A stretch of 64,000 bases of DNA from Lateolabrax maculatus. Taxonomy: Eukaryota; Chordata; Actinopteri; Acropomatiformes; Lateolabracidae. Both the position numbers and the translations under genes were made by a program. This document shows positions 36,183-47,990 of the stretch, piece by piece. The stretch lies in assembly GCA_031216445.1 (NCBI GenBank), contig CM062215.1:10604501-10668500 (forward strand), read 5' to 3'. Under the pieces are notes generated by a model. The model did no database searches. It had not been told where the DNA came from and saw only the letters and a program-made list of their open reading frames with translations. The first letter of the stretch is position 1; every line of letters starts with the position of its first letter.

Positions 36183-37414
36183 TCAGATTTTCCATATCAC
36201 CACTTCCGGACAACACACGGACTCCCAATATAACAACTTGTGGGAATCTCCTCTCCCAGCAATTTTCTGCTTGCTGATGGGATTGGCAGATTGGCATTTT
36301 ACTGCAGAAAGTAATCAAGTGGCCTGTGCTGTTGGATCTAATAGTAATGGGTTTGGACTTTACCTACTTCAGTTGGCGTTTGTGTTGTCGGTCCTGGCCG
36401 TCTCCAAGCCAGGACCAACAGTTTACTGCGATTGGCAAGTGTCGCGCATTCATTTCCTGCACCAGAGGGAAAGTGTGAGGGAGAGTCAGTGTGACAGGTT
36501 TCTACTCTCCTCTTTGGCACAGCACAGATCTGCTCCTTTACGCATCGTTTCAAGATGTCGTGTGTTTGCACAGACTCGAGCCGAGCAGCAAAAGACAGTT
36601 CAACCTTACACCGTTTCTTCGAGAATCACACTACAATCGTTGTGAGACTCTGCCTAACAGATGGGGGATGTCCTCTTGAGAAAATCTATTTCTGTGATTG
36701 ACGCTTCCAGCTTGGGTCTTGGAACCAGCGAAAGGCATGGGAACCCAATAAATATCCAAATTTACTGGAGTGAAAAAACTATGTTTTTTTTTCAAGCATG
36801 AGAAGTTTTTTTTGTCACGTGAACATTTTTGCTGTTTCCTGTAAGAAGCACTCATGCATGTGGCGACTTTAAAGTTTTACTGGGTAGGAAAATGGATTCA
36901 AGCGCAGGCAGCACTGTGGGGCAGCTGAAAGAAAAAAGACCAAAAAATACTAAGGGTTTCTAATATCCCCCCGCTGTCTCCCAGACTTTGCTATAAGAAA
37001 TATTATTGTTCTGCTGTTTAATTAAAACTGTCAACTAAAAAGTTGTAATATGGCAAAGTAGATCAAAAAAGCAAAAACTTTGGTTGAATATTGATGTTTT
37101 GGGTTGTTTTTCTGATTTTATTATGCATATTCAAAGTCCAGCACTTAGAAAGTCACCCGCAATTAAGAAGCATTTTAACATCAACAGCAAACATGTAGAT
37201 TAATGTATAAATATGTCAAAAAAAAATCAAATAGCTTTACGGCCTCTTCACCCCATTATTTTCATTTCAATTAACTAAATAAAATCACTCCATATTTACA
37301 ATATGGTGCTCTGCCTTTATGTCCGCCATTTTATTGTCTTCACAAATTCCCACAATGGAGTGATAAAAGTAGTGTCCACAGCCCGCTAACACAATGTCAT
37401 AAAAACTACTCAAA

Positions 37415-37452
37415 CGATATATATATCTATATATATATAGATATATATATCG
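37415..37452. repeat. Perfect 38-base AT-rich palindrome
   Basis: The stretch starts CGATATATATATC and ends GATATATATATCG, and it equals its own reverse complement over all 38 bases. The CG ends and internal C/G pair keep it from being a plain TA run. It could extrude as a cruciform. Confidence 0.95.
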
Positions 37453-38625
37453 GCTGCAGTATGGTGTGCACAGTATACAGTAACATCTGTATGCACTACA
37501 TCTCTAACCCAGCTGATATTGGGTCATGAGAAATGTGCCTAGTTGGTCAGACGCAATTTATTTTGAATGTAAACCAGTCACTGGGGACAAAGTAAAGCTC
37601 AGTCAGTCCAGATGAAGCAAGAAGCAAGAAACCGCTTGCTACCACATGAACAACCCTCAAAAAAAAAAAAAAAAACACGGGCGCTGACAAACAAATCAAT
37701 TCTCATGATGGGCCATTAGCTCACGATATTTAAAAGTAACTGCACCACATTAAGGGACTATTTTCTCAATAACTGATAATGAGCGTCAGCATCAGTGCCT
37801 TCATTTACATGATCATTACAGCACCAGTAATCATTACCGTGAAACAAGGAGCACATCAGGGGCCCCATTTGTAAAATGATCTCCTGTTTAATTTCTCCAT
37901 ATGAATACTTCATGTGTAAGGTTCAGGAGTGTCATGTATGTGGCTCACAAAAACAAAATGAACACTTTTCAGTCCTGTTCATGAGACTGAATTTAATTTC
38001 ATCTCCATCCTGACATCAGGATGATTTTTCTAATTAGGAATACCCGACTGGATCAAATAATTACTGAGCGCAGCTGCACACCCGACTCTATGGCAAGTCT
38101 GAGTCTGAGAGACTGAGCGCACATCAAACAACACCAGTTCCCGCACAGTTCACACTGGGAACACCTCCGGTTTACATACACAGTGATAATTGGTTGGTAA
38201 TTTTAATTAACTTTTGCCTCATTTTGATTATCGTATTGAAAGTAAGGCTATAATTAGTGTTGGTAGCATAGCTGGATTCAAACTCTCAATTTATCTGGCC
38301 ATGTAAACACTGCCACTTAACTTATGTTTGTTTTAATGGTCTAATGTGTTGACCCAACATGCACTGTAGAGGTGGTTTAGCTATATCTGATTATTCACAT
38401 GGGTATTATGTTCCCATAGAGGCCCATCACCCATTAAGAACTGATCTGAACAGTCATTTAACAGTATATCACTCAATTAAATAATATGTACTGATATGGA
38501 TCGATACAGTTTTAAATACTTATAAACATTTTTTAGGTATGGTAACTTAATGCCTGCATGAAAAATCGCTATATGTTTCTAGATGAGGCCACATGCAAAT
38601 CTGTGATGTCACAAGTATTTACCAA

Positions 38626-38720
38626 GGGTGGAAAGAGTACTAGAATATTTTACTCAAGTATAAGTACTGTTGTAAAAATGCACTTAGATAAAAGTAGAAG
38701 GGAAGTCTGCTAAAATGTAC
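38626..38720 (+). repeat. Dispersed teleost repeat fragment
   Basis: The stretch has GGGTGGAAAGAGTACTAG, then TTTTACTCAAGTATAAGTAC and TAAAAGTAGAAG blocks. These are characteristic of a very common fish element. Boundaries are approximate. Confidence 0.6.
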
Positions 38721-38979
38721 TCAGGGAAAACTTTGCTGCGTTACATTTTTAAATACACAACTGCCTTCCTCAGTGTAGCCTCAGTAGAATTGACCAGAAA
38801 AGATGGCAAAACTCAACAGAGTAACACGAAAACGATCAACAATAAATGCAAGGAGCCATGCACACGGCGGCGGCTGCAACAAGCGCGACTAGGCCCCACA
38901 GATGAGGTCGACTGCAGAATAAATCATCACCAAGGCAACCGACGCAGAGGTGTATGGACAGTGTAAACTCCACAGCAGC

Positions 38980-39301
38980 TACACACACACACACGTTTGT
39001 ACAGCTATACTTGTGAGGACATTCATTGACATAATGCATTCCCCAGCCCCTTACCCTGACCTGAACCTAAACTTAATTCTAACCTGAACCTTAAAACCAA
39101 GTCTCAGAAAGTGAGGACCGGCCAAAATGTCCACACTTTCCAAAAATGTCCTCACTTGCATGGTCTAAAACTCAAACTGGTTCTCACAAAAATAGTTGTA
39201 CAAGAGCACACCCACACCCATACATACACACACACACACACAGTCTAAAGCAAAGTGTTGTTACACACCATAGCAAACACACACACACACACACACACAC
39301 A
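38980..39301 (+). repeat. CA microsatellites and degenerate CCCTAACC-type repeat
   Basis: Short CA runs at 38982-38994, 39224-39242 and 39276-39301 flank sequence with TATACTTGTGAGGACATTCA, CCCCTTACCCTGACCTGAAC and AAAACCAAGTCTCAG. The order matches a common fish repeat that carries degenerate telomere-like CCCTAACC units. It is interspersed and not a real telomere relic. Confidence 0.6.
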
Positions 39302-39370
39302 ACAAGGCACTCCCCTCAAATATCAGTGACTTTGTTGTTGTACTCACCTGAGGACGAGTCTCGCCGCCCG

Positions 39371-39470
39371 TGTCCTGTCCCCTGAGCCTGTCTGTCCCCT
39401 CAGCCTGTCTGTCCCCTCAGCCTGTCTGTCCCCTGAGCCTGTCTCCTCAGCCTGTGTGTCCCCTGCACAG
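39371..39470 (+). repeat. 17-bp minisatellite
   Basis: About five to six units of CCTGTCTGTCCCCTCAG, with small changes (CTGAG for CTCAG) and a shortened unit at 39438-39450. Each unit ends in a pyrimidine run plus CAG, so the plus strand reads as a series of splice-acceptor-like sites. Confidence 0.95.
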
Positions 39471-39880
39471 CTCCTCGACGGTCTCCGCCCGGCCGCCATG
39501 ACAGTGACGGCGGCGCTGGCGTCAAAAGCGGCGGGAAGGCCTCACACGCCTCACCGGAGGGACACTCGAGTCGCTTCAGCGGTCTTATAAAAAAAGTCGC
39601 CGCACGACACCGCTCGACATATTTGGTTCTTATCCAAATATGTTTGGTTTTCATCCAAATATGTCTCACTGAGAGAGGGTGGAGGTGGTGAACTCTACCT
39701 GCTGGACAACAGCATGCGGCCTCAGAGAGCGTCAGTCCACTGAGCCTGACACCGACATTACTCCCCCGTCTGCGCCCTCATTACTTATTTAAACTGTCAT
39801 AAAATACTAAATATACCTTCGTGTATGAACATATATATGTTTCACTCCATCGGGCATCACGCCAGGTGAGGAGAGCCGCG

Positions 39881-39909
39881 GCTGCGCGTGCGCAACACGC
39901 ACGCGCAGC
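39881..39909. promoter_or_regulatory. GC-rich inverted repeat, NRF1-like
   Basis: The arms GCTGCGCGTGCG and CGCACGCGCAGC are perfect inverted copies of 12 bases around a five-base spacer. Each arm approaches the NRF1 consensus TGCGCATGCGC. Its position in a CpG island supports a promoter role, which is inference. Confidence 0.5.
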
Positions 39910-40303
39910 GGAAACACGTGGTGACGCAACCTGGCCCGATACATTGACGTGGCAATAAACAGTGAATTGATTAATTTAATTAGATTGTTAAGACCGGAGG
40001 ATCGGCGCATCGGACCGATCCTGGCTGTGATTTTCCGGGACTGTGGCACAGCTGATGTCTCCGTGAGCGGGAGAGACGCGAAAAACACACGCAGACCCGG
40101 TCCCGCCGCCCACATCTCCCACATCTCCCACCGCAGTCTGCCAAAGCCTCCGCACCTCGGAGTCCAAACAGAGGAGGAGAAGGGGAGACACCATCCGTCA
40201 CCCGCGCTGACACCTCATTATGAGAGTGGCGATCTCCAGAGGACGCGCCACATGGCGCGGTGGCACGAGGCCGCCCGCCGCTGGCACCGATCCCCCCGAG
40301 AGA

Positions 40304-40327
40304 GGGGGGGGGGGGGGGGGGGGGGGG
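40304..40327 (+). repeat. G24 homopolymer
   Basis: Twenty-four consecutive G residues. This is rare in assemblies and likely polymorphic or prone to sequencing error. Confidence 0.9.
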
Positions 40328-40470
40328 TGTAGTGTGATGGCAGAGAGACAGGGAGAGGAGGGTGAGAGGAGGTGAACACGGGTTTGAAGTAGAAATCAGA
40401 CTGAATTGACGCGGCTGTTACCTGCAGGTACACAAAGGCGGGCGCACAGGCCTCCCCGCTCCCAGGAGAT

Positions 40471-43400
40471 GTCTCAGATCGAGTCTTAAAGCAGCCTTGG
40501 GTTTGGATTGCTTCCTTGTTCCCGGAGATGAATGCGCCCCTTCAGTGTGACATCAAAGCGGCAGGATTAGGTGATGATTGAGCTCCACATGAATAGAGAA
40601 GGAAGCTTGACTTTGAGCACATCAGAGTCCTCTGATGCCGCAAACGTCCATGAAAAACTGCATCCATTTTTGTGGACATCTATATTGTTAAGAAGGGTGG
40701 TGAAGTATGTATTTACCACTTTTAGTTTTTTCTTAAAATCAAGACTGTAACTTCTTCAATTCGAATTTGTTAGCAGTGAAAGAGATTTTGGAGGTTTCAG
40801 CCGACACAATGGAGATGCAAATGTAATGGTTTAATTATCTACTCAGCCCCATTGTATTGGAGAAATGGAAAGAAATGATGAATTCTAGTTTACAAGTTGT
40901 TTTTTTTTTAAAACTGCTGTGAGCATCACAAATTAAATTCCATTCATCTACAGACATACAAAACCATTCAGTATCTGTATGGATTGATACCAGCAGATGT
41001 TACTGAGAAAAAATGGTAATTTTAGTAGTAATTGGGTGAACTGACCCTTTAAATAGACCTGGAGGAGAGAGGCCACGGTGTATTTGAGGGGGGGAGTTCA
41101 CCTCTGAAGCATGAAGTCCAATGACACAACAATGCCTCAAATAATATCACCATAAATATGCTGTCTGTATTGTTGACATCTCTTTATATTGGCTGAATGT
41201 ATGATGATCTAAACACTGAAAATCCTGTCAATGAGTAAAGGTGATTTATCTAACTAAGTGTTGCCATGTTTTACTGTAATGATTAGTGAAGTTGTGTCCT
41301 GTACATGGGAACACATCCATCCGCATTAAAAGTTGTATTTTTTTATGCACATTTCAATTTGTAATTGATGTCAAATTGCAGACCAAAGTGTCAAAGTTGC
41401 AATTTCAACTCTCAGGATTGCCAACCCTACTATAATACAACACAATCTATCTGAAGTTGGGCACAGGCGTGTTTTATTGCTCAGCAATGTCACGTGTAAG
41501 AGGAAGATTATGCTATTTCTTCTCTCAGAAGTGTCCCTGTCTCACTTTAAAGGTTCCCGAGTTGAGATGAAAGATAAACCGGGACACTGCAGCCCCAGCT
41601 TGTGTTTTGGATCCAATAAAAGTAGCCAGGCAGCGAAGCCAAGCAAAGAGCTTTTTGAAAACGTCAAAACCATCACTTCGCTGGTATGTAACGGCTAATG
41701 TCTGTTTTGGCTGAGCAAACACAGACTGTAGCTGTTTAGTTCAACACATGCATGTACATTTCATTTCTGCTCCTCCTTAGTGACTGTTATTACAGTTTTT
41801 ACTTGAGCAACGTTCCAGAAATATTAATAAAAAATAACAAAAAGATGAGACAATGCCTTTTCAAGTATTTTCACCCCGTCTTCACTGCTCACTGCTTAAG
41901 TAAAATATCACAAATATGGCAGTCAGTATGTCTTACTAAGAGGTTTTGCCACTTTTTCCAAGAGTGGCACATGAATTATGAAACATAACTTAATTTAAGT
42001 CCCCTGGGAGACACGTCATTCTTTGACTTAAGCTGCCTCGCAGGATGCTGTCAGTCATCCTGACAGGCACGGGGCCCAAGGGAGCGACAGTGAGGAGGAG
42101 TCACATGAGCAAAAGGTGCAGTGTCTGCTGGGTTCGTGGCACTTGAAAACATCCACACGGAGAAGAGGCTGGAGGTACAGCACTCCCTCCAGCTTCTGAT
42201 GTTCAAACCACCTATGTATGGTTATCTAAAAGAAATAACGTGCAGCTGATTAATCCAAAAACTTTGTGTTCAGTATTCCTCTTGTCCCGCTTCCAGAAAA
42301 ATAATTGGTCCACCTACACTGATAGAGTAGGTGAATAAAGGACACAGGAGTGTTTTTTTTTTTTTGTCTTTAGGTGAGAGTCAGTCAGCATAGTTCAACT
42401 AAAATTGTCTCAATATAAGTAATAGTAATAGAGTAATAACAATATGTACAACACTACTGCATGTACTCTGCAATACATAGACCCAGTTAGTTCTTTTCTT
42501 TAAGGAAATAGAGGAAGACTGATACCACATTCATGTCTGCCTTTAAATGTAAGGCTACAGCCAGCGGCTGGTTAGCGTAGCTTAGCATAAAGACTGGAAA
42601 CAGGGGGAAACAGCTAGCCTGGCTGTGGCTGGGTGCAGTGACTTCTTTGAATTTACGCTGGTCTGACAACCTCACGGTGACAACAGCACTCCAGGACAGG
42701 CCAAGAAATAGTCTGGCAGTTAATTTTTTGTACAGATTAACCAAAACAAGATCTAGTGTGTTAATTAATGAGCTTTAGAGAAACAGGGGGGAGGGCCAGG
42801 CCAGCTGTTTCCCCCTGTTTCCAGTCTTTATGCTAAGCTAAGCTAAACGCCTGCTGGCTGACTCAAAGTCAAACTGGAGAAAAGACCTTTCCACTGCTCT
42901 CAGCCTACTGGTCTCGAGTGTTTGTCTCTGAACTGCCGATCAACGCCCGATGCTGCGCCGTTGGCAGCCGACGCCTGACGAGTCACATGCCAGAGCCCTC
43001 GTTTCCCTGTGCAAATGTTTTTGTGCCTTTTACCTTGAAGGAGTATCACGCAAAAGGTGAGGTGTGAACCTACAAACATGTGACTTTATTATTCAACAAG
43101 TCATACAGTATGTACATTATATGTCTTAAGTCAATACGCCTGGTTTGCTTAAAAGATTTGTTCCACAGGTTGTGCAATTCTCCTCAATGGTCTCGTGTTC
43201 TTCTAAAACAAGCACGGCAGGTTACAATGTGTCTTTGTTTCTCACAGCTGTTAACCCTCCGGTTGGACACATGTTGTCTTTATAACCAAAAATTGTTTTG
43301 CATTTGATCATTGATGGAAGAGAAATTTGTGTTCTAGTTACTGCTTACTTTTAATTCTTATCTACTTGAAAAAATGAAACCTCTTCATGCAAATATCGAC

Positions 43401-44212
43401 CTTTGACTTGCGCTTTTTCATGTCTGCCCAATTTGAATAGTGCGTCAGTGAGAAAAGAGCATCAAGTGAGTTAAAATGAGCCCAGGCTTCATAATTAGCT
43501 TTTTAGTAGATTTGGGTGAATGGTGGTCTGACAGCTTCACAGATGCAGGGGGATCAATCAGGCAATAACAAAGCATGAAATAATGGTTGTAACACACTTT
43601 TTGGTAAAACTGTCTTCATCTGCACCTCTCATACATGTACCATTATGTCCAAAAACTGTTCAGTACATACAGTAATAAAGAATCCCTGTTGGAAAATTGG
43701 GTTTTCAGCGTTAGAATACAGAGAAAGAAAGACAGAATATGAGAAAGAAAAGAGAAAGTAGGGCTTTTGAAATTGTATAATGGACAATTACTGTACAAGC
43801 GTTTGTGTGCAGGCTGTGCACAACAATGAGAAATATTAAGATACATGCAAGACATGATAATGACTGAAAAAATAAGTTCTGTAATGTGCATTTTCAGCAT
43901 GCAAATACAGTCGTCTGCAGGATTAATGCATGGATCCATCTTCCATGTTGTCATGTACATTATTTCCAGATGCTGTATGTGCATCACTAGTTTATAATTG
44001 ACGTCTCTTCAGTAAAAGAGACAGACCAGACACTGCATCCCAATATCACTGCTGTGGAAGTGAAATGCCCCTAAAATGACTAACTCCTTCCAAAGTTCAA
44101 AGAAATATGATAATTTCATGAAATTTCAAAGAGAAGATAATGGTTCTGTTTGAAATGTTTACACAGTTTTCTTGGAAAAAGAAGATAAACATGCTGTATG
44201 GGCCTTTTCAGC
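40471..44212. other. Unassigned, with foldback repeat and possible exon pieces
   Basis: Mostly non-coding. A plus-strand exon-like piece at 41529-41683 has a pyrimidine-rich acceptor (TTCTTCTCTCAG), an open frame of about 51 codons and a GTATGT donor, but no recognisable domain. A foldback repeat lies at 42480-42870. The part from 43085 to 44212 would be the 3' UTR of the candidate minus-strand exon at 44367-44213, with TTTATT (AATAAA on the minus strand) at 43085-43090. Confidence 0.4.
42480..42870 (+). repeat. Foldback repeat family A, copy 4 (clear inverted arms)
   Basis: The left arm near 42560-42622 reads TTAGCATAAAGACTGGAAAC then AGGGGGAAACAGCTAGCC. The right arm near 42791-42862 carries the same blocks in reverse complement (CTGTTTCCCCCTGTTTCC, AGTCTTTATGCTAAGC). 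The match is nearly perfect over about 60 bases, with about 170 bases between the arms. Confidence 0.8.
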
Positions 44213-44367
44213 TCAAATTCTCTTGGAATAAGTAGCCTCAACGTGATTTAAAGGTCCTGCATTCTGCTGCTTTCTTTTTCTTTTTCTTCTGCTGTGCAGC
44301 GTTTCATTGTTGGCTTGGCTCGTTTTCTGCGCGTCTTTGATGAAATAGATCATAATCACCCAGTGAG
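44213..44367 (-). CDS. Candidate terminal exon, unidentified gene
   Basis: On the minus strand a strong acceptor (TTTCTGCTGTGTTTCAG) is followed by a frame open for 50 codons to TGA at 44215-44213, starting in phase so that two bases complete a split codon. The peptide begins HWVIMIYFIKDAQ, a hydrophobic start, and turns into a basic RRKRKRK stretch, like the cytoplasmic tail of a membrane protein. The basic run comes from a low-complexity purine tract, which weakens the case. I recognise no family and found no upstream exon, so chance is a real alternative. Confidence 0.25.
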
Positions 44368-45579
44368 CTGAAACACAGCAGAAACCAGTCAAGTGAGAAG
44401 CCTTGTTTTACTGTCTGTTGGTCACCAAGCAAAGCCGCACTCTCTCAAAGAAGCCCATTTGAAGTAAATGCCGTTTTTTTTATCATTTAGTGTTAAACTT
44501 TAATGTATTTTTCCGCCCTTTAGGGAAGAAAATCCAGAGAGCTGACTTTTATTATAGCAGTTCTGTGATGGGACTTTCATCAGGCAAGAATGAGACATCA
44601 CAGTGTACGGGATTGTGGGTAAGAAGTAGCCTGCAGACCAATAAGAGCCCCTGATTCTAGCTACTTGATCACACGTTGACACATCCACCTAATATGCAAA
44701 ATACACAAGCGTATCTTTACCGTCAGATGCGCCTGAGATGGACGACTGAAAAAATTCAGCTTTAACTCTTAAGGCTCAAATTAATTATACATCATAAAAT
44801 TTCATGAGTGATTTAACATATTGACCTTTCTGCATACACAAATTCTACGTAATACTGCCCACTTTCATGCTCACAACATGATAAACCCTTCTGATATAGA
44901 TTGCCAACACCACACAACACCCTTTGGCCAGATACATTTACTTCATCATGACGGTTTAAGATTACCTTTTATCTATCTAACCGTTTAGCCTTCTACAATG
45001 AGCATTACAGCCTCACAGAGCCGTGAACATGGCTGTTTACTCTTGTTCTTTTCCTTTAGCCTGTGAAACTTTGCACATTGCATATGTGGATTTCCTTTTT
45101 TATGTTTGTTACACACAATTTTAACACCTACCTCTAACCATCTGGCCGTGAAACACAGAGGAATGTCGTGACAAAGACATACAAAGTTAATTACAGTAAA
45201 TGTTGTTGCCATCTGTTCCATGTGTGACTATGGTAACTGGCATTATTGCATTATTTGTAGCTGCCCCATATGGTTTATCTGTTATTGTTGTGTATTTTAA
45301 TTTACTCCTGTATTTTAGTTCTACACTACAGCTAAACTGAGTACTGATTTGAGCTTCCTTTCTCTTTTTTTACACCCAAGCCACACACGAGTAAATTTCC
45401 ATTCTGGCTAATAGATAAACATCCAATAACAGATTTTTTTTCACTAGGGGACAGTTTAAACAGGCTGAAACATAACATTGACATATTATCAGTTACCTAT
45501 TTATCTGCACAACCGGAAGATACGGAGGAATGTGAGCATTCATATGAATTTATGTTTCTGGCCACCTGATGAATGTAAG

Positions 45580-45870
45580 TGAGTTTACCCTCCTTTTAGC
45601 TCTGTTTTGTTCCCCACCAACTCCTGAGGAAAATATCTGGCTGTTTAGCTTCTAAATGCTCCACTAGGTTCACCAAGTAGTCACTAACTGTCTGTCCACT
45701 GTTTGGTGCTACACAAATAGTAAGGTAGGTTTTCAGCTTTTCTGCTGAAATGTGCTGATGAGAGCCGTGAGACTGAACTAAAACAGGAAAGTTGCAGGCA
45801 AGAAAAAACATAAAATGAGCTGAAAGACGCTAAAATGTTTTGTAGAGCTAATGGGAACTGCAAAGTTGGT
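45580..45870 (+). repeat. Dispersed repeat family B, copy 2
   Basis: The stretch starts CCTCCTTTTAGCTCTGTTTT and continues with ACCAACTCCTGAGGAAAATA, CTCCACTAGGTTCACCAAG and CTAACTGTCTGTCC. The blocks follow the same order as copy 1 at 1008-1285. Confidence 0.65.
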
Positions 45871-47676
45871 GATAAATGTCCCTGGGTTCATCACTACAAG
45901 CACATTTTTACATTATAAGTAGTGATTTGATCAAATTTTATTATAAAAATATTGATTAGAGTAGCTTTAAATTCCTGTTTTAGTTGTACAATATGGCTCT
46001 GCATTGTGATTCCTGTAAGGCCTACTGTCTTTAGGTTGTCTTTATTGTATTTACTTTTTCTATTTTTGTTTTTTCCCCTTTTGGCAAAGAGTTTAGTCAG
46101 ATTCAGGTGTTCTACGTGTTATGATCTACTGTAGGTTTGTTATATACCCCATTTGGCCATGCTGCCATCAAGCTAATCTTGCAAAAGCACCTGCAATAAA
46201 GCAAAGACAGACCAATAGGAAGGGAGGGAAGCATATTTCTTTAATGCTTGCACCTATGAAGTTCACACACCTGTTCACAAAGGGCTGTCAATTTTTCATA
46301 ATGCTAATTCTCTTCAAACAGCATCACCATTATGGTAATAGTGGCTATGTCAGGCACCATTTCACCTGCAATTTTATGTCTATAAGTGGATTTTTCTGTC
46401 CCTGAGATACAGGACTTATCTAAAGTGATGAATCGGGCTGATGTTCTGGCTGTCGGATCTCTTGCCTTCTCGGCTCTGACCCCAATAATGGGTGTTTATT
46501 TTCAGACAGGGTATTGCAGTGAAATATCTTTCAACGGGAAATCATTGCCGCTACACCACTGACACAACAAAAGTTCAATCCTTCAGGAAGGAACTGGCTT
46601 TTCTAAGAGTGCGTTTCCTGAAATGTATTCACACTGCGTGGCTCTAAAGAATAGCACATTTATGGAAATGAGGCAGAGCCGGGTTTTTTCCTCCATTACT
46701 CCACCTAACCGTGAAATATTCTGGTCTGAGAGTCGAGCCAGAATGAATTATACTTGACTGAAAGAAAGTACTTTCAATTCAAAGTTCCTTAAGCCTTATG
46801 ACTCTATCAACTCTGTCTGTCTGTTTGCCTGTTTAACTGTCTGTCTGCCTGGCCGCTTTCATAATCCATCTCATTATTTTGAGGGAAAACAGAATACAGA
46901 CATTTCACTAGCAAAGTTTGTTGTCTGATGATCATCTGGCTCACACAAGGAGACTAATTACAGTTTATTCAGCCTGTAAATTAACTTTTTACATGCTTGT
47001 TGGTGTGTTTTCGTTGCCTGTGTTTCATGTGATTTGCTACCATTCTCTGTTTCCTAGTACTTATGGTGCCGTATACTCAAAGGATTTTCATTCAGTTATT
47101 CACAGAGGGCCTCAGAACAACATTAAATCCCAGTGTGGGACCGTTGAGGGACGATTTAATATCATTCCTTTTTGTGTCTTTAGACACTGTTTTATTTATG
47201 AGAGCGTCTTTGGAAAGAATCATGCTTGCGATGACACTAAAGGCTGCTGCTTTCTGAGCCTGCATGCCTGTAGCACTACCGATAGCACCCGACTGATCAC
47301 TAAATGATGAACAAAATAAACTCATTCTATGGTATTAATCTAAGTTAATATGTAATAAGTGGTGTGTGTACTGATACTGAAGGGGTGTTTGACAAAATAC
47401 CAAATAGGCCTTCCACCCACAGTTACCTGCCTTTCTCTCACCCTCTTAAGCTGTGCTCTCAATGCAAGAGTACTCCAAACCAACCAGACTGTGAAGGGAA
47501 CATCCTCAAGGAAGAGCTTTTGGACCTGAGTGAGCCACTTTTGCCCCTTTTACTTTGTACCTGAAATTCACTGGAACTTTTACCACAGGTGTTTTAAGCA
47601 ACACATTAGCGCAGCCAGGCTTTTCCTTGAGAATGAAGTGTCTTGAAAAGTCAACTTTCGGTATCCTTTTTGTCTT

Positions 47677-47990
47677 GAAGGAGTAGTGTTTTTGTTTGGT
47701 TTTTTAAAAACATGTCATTCGCTTTCTTGCAGCAAGTTACTCTAGATGATTAGATTGACACCACTCTCATGTCTGTACAAAAAAATATGAGGCTAGAGAC
47801 AGTACAAGCAATTTAGCATAAAGACTGGAAGCAAGAGGAAAAAACCCTGTCCAAAGGTAGAAACCAGCAAATACCTACCAGCACCTCGGAAGCTCACTAA
47901 TTTAACTCATTGATTAACACATTGTATGCTGTTTGTTTAATCCGTACAAAAACTTATGTGTAAAAACAACAAACTGTGGTTTCACAGGGA
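47677..47990 (+). repeat. Foldback repeat family A, copy 5
   Basis: Left-arm blocks ATTCGCTTTCTTGCAGC, CACCACTCTCATGTCTGTAC and TTAGCATAAAGACTGGAAGC are followed by CTACCAGCACCTCGGAAGC and TTAATCCGTACAAAAAC. The right arm is missing, so the copy is truncated. Confidence 0.65.

Larger units (their letters stand above)
28311..39339. other. Intergenic, repeat-rich, no gene recognised
   Basis: AT-rich DNA with microsatellites and dispersed repeats listed separately. Blocks at 31300-31560 and 37690-38180 lack obvious repeats and contain homeodomain-like AATTA/TAATTA and a GGATTACAAAATCC palindrome (31383-31396, paired bicoid-type cores). They could be conserved non-coding elements, but only comparison with other fish can show this. 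Frames in this region are short and have no recognisable domains. Confidence 0.6.
39340..40470. promoter_or_regulatory. CpG island, probable promoter of an unassigned transcript
   Basis: The segment is rich in G+C and in CpG, in contrast to the AT-rich DNA on both sides. It contains a GC-rich inverted repeat at 39881-39909 resembling paired NRF1 sites, a 17-bp minisatellite at 39371-39470 and a 24-base G run. No TATA box was seen. No coding exon could be assigned in either direction: the frames in it (for example 39949-40332 plus and 39807-40124 minus) show no family features. A minus-strand donor-like CAG/GTAACA lies near 40428. It may serve a gene whose exons were not recognised, or a non-coding RNA. 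Confidence 0.5.

Noticed and set aside
36112..36645. 177-codon frame with Tyr-Ile run
   Set aside because: It starts in a TA microsatellite and has no family features or splice context.
38980..39240. Internal telomere-like repeat
   Set aside because: Degenerate CCCTAACC-type units are part of a common interspersed fish repeat, so no chromosome fusion is implied.
39949..40332. 127-codon frame in the CpG island as a protein
   Set aside because: It ends in poly-Gly from the G24 run and shows no domain. CpG islands often have long chance frames because stop codons are AT-rich.
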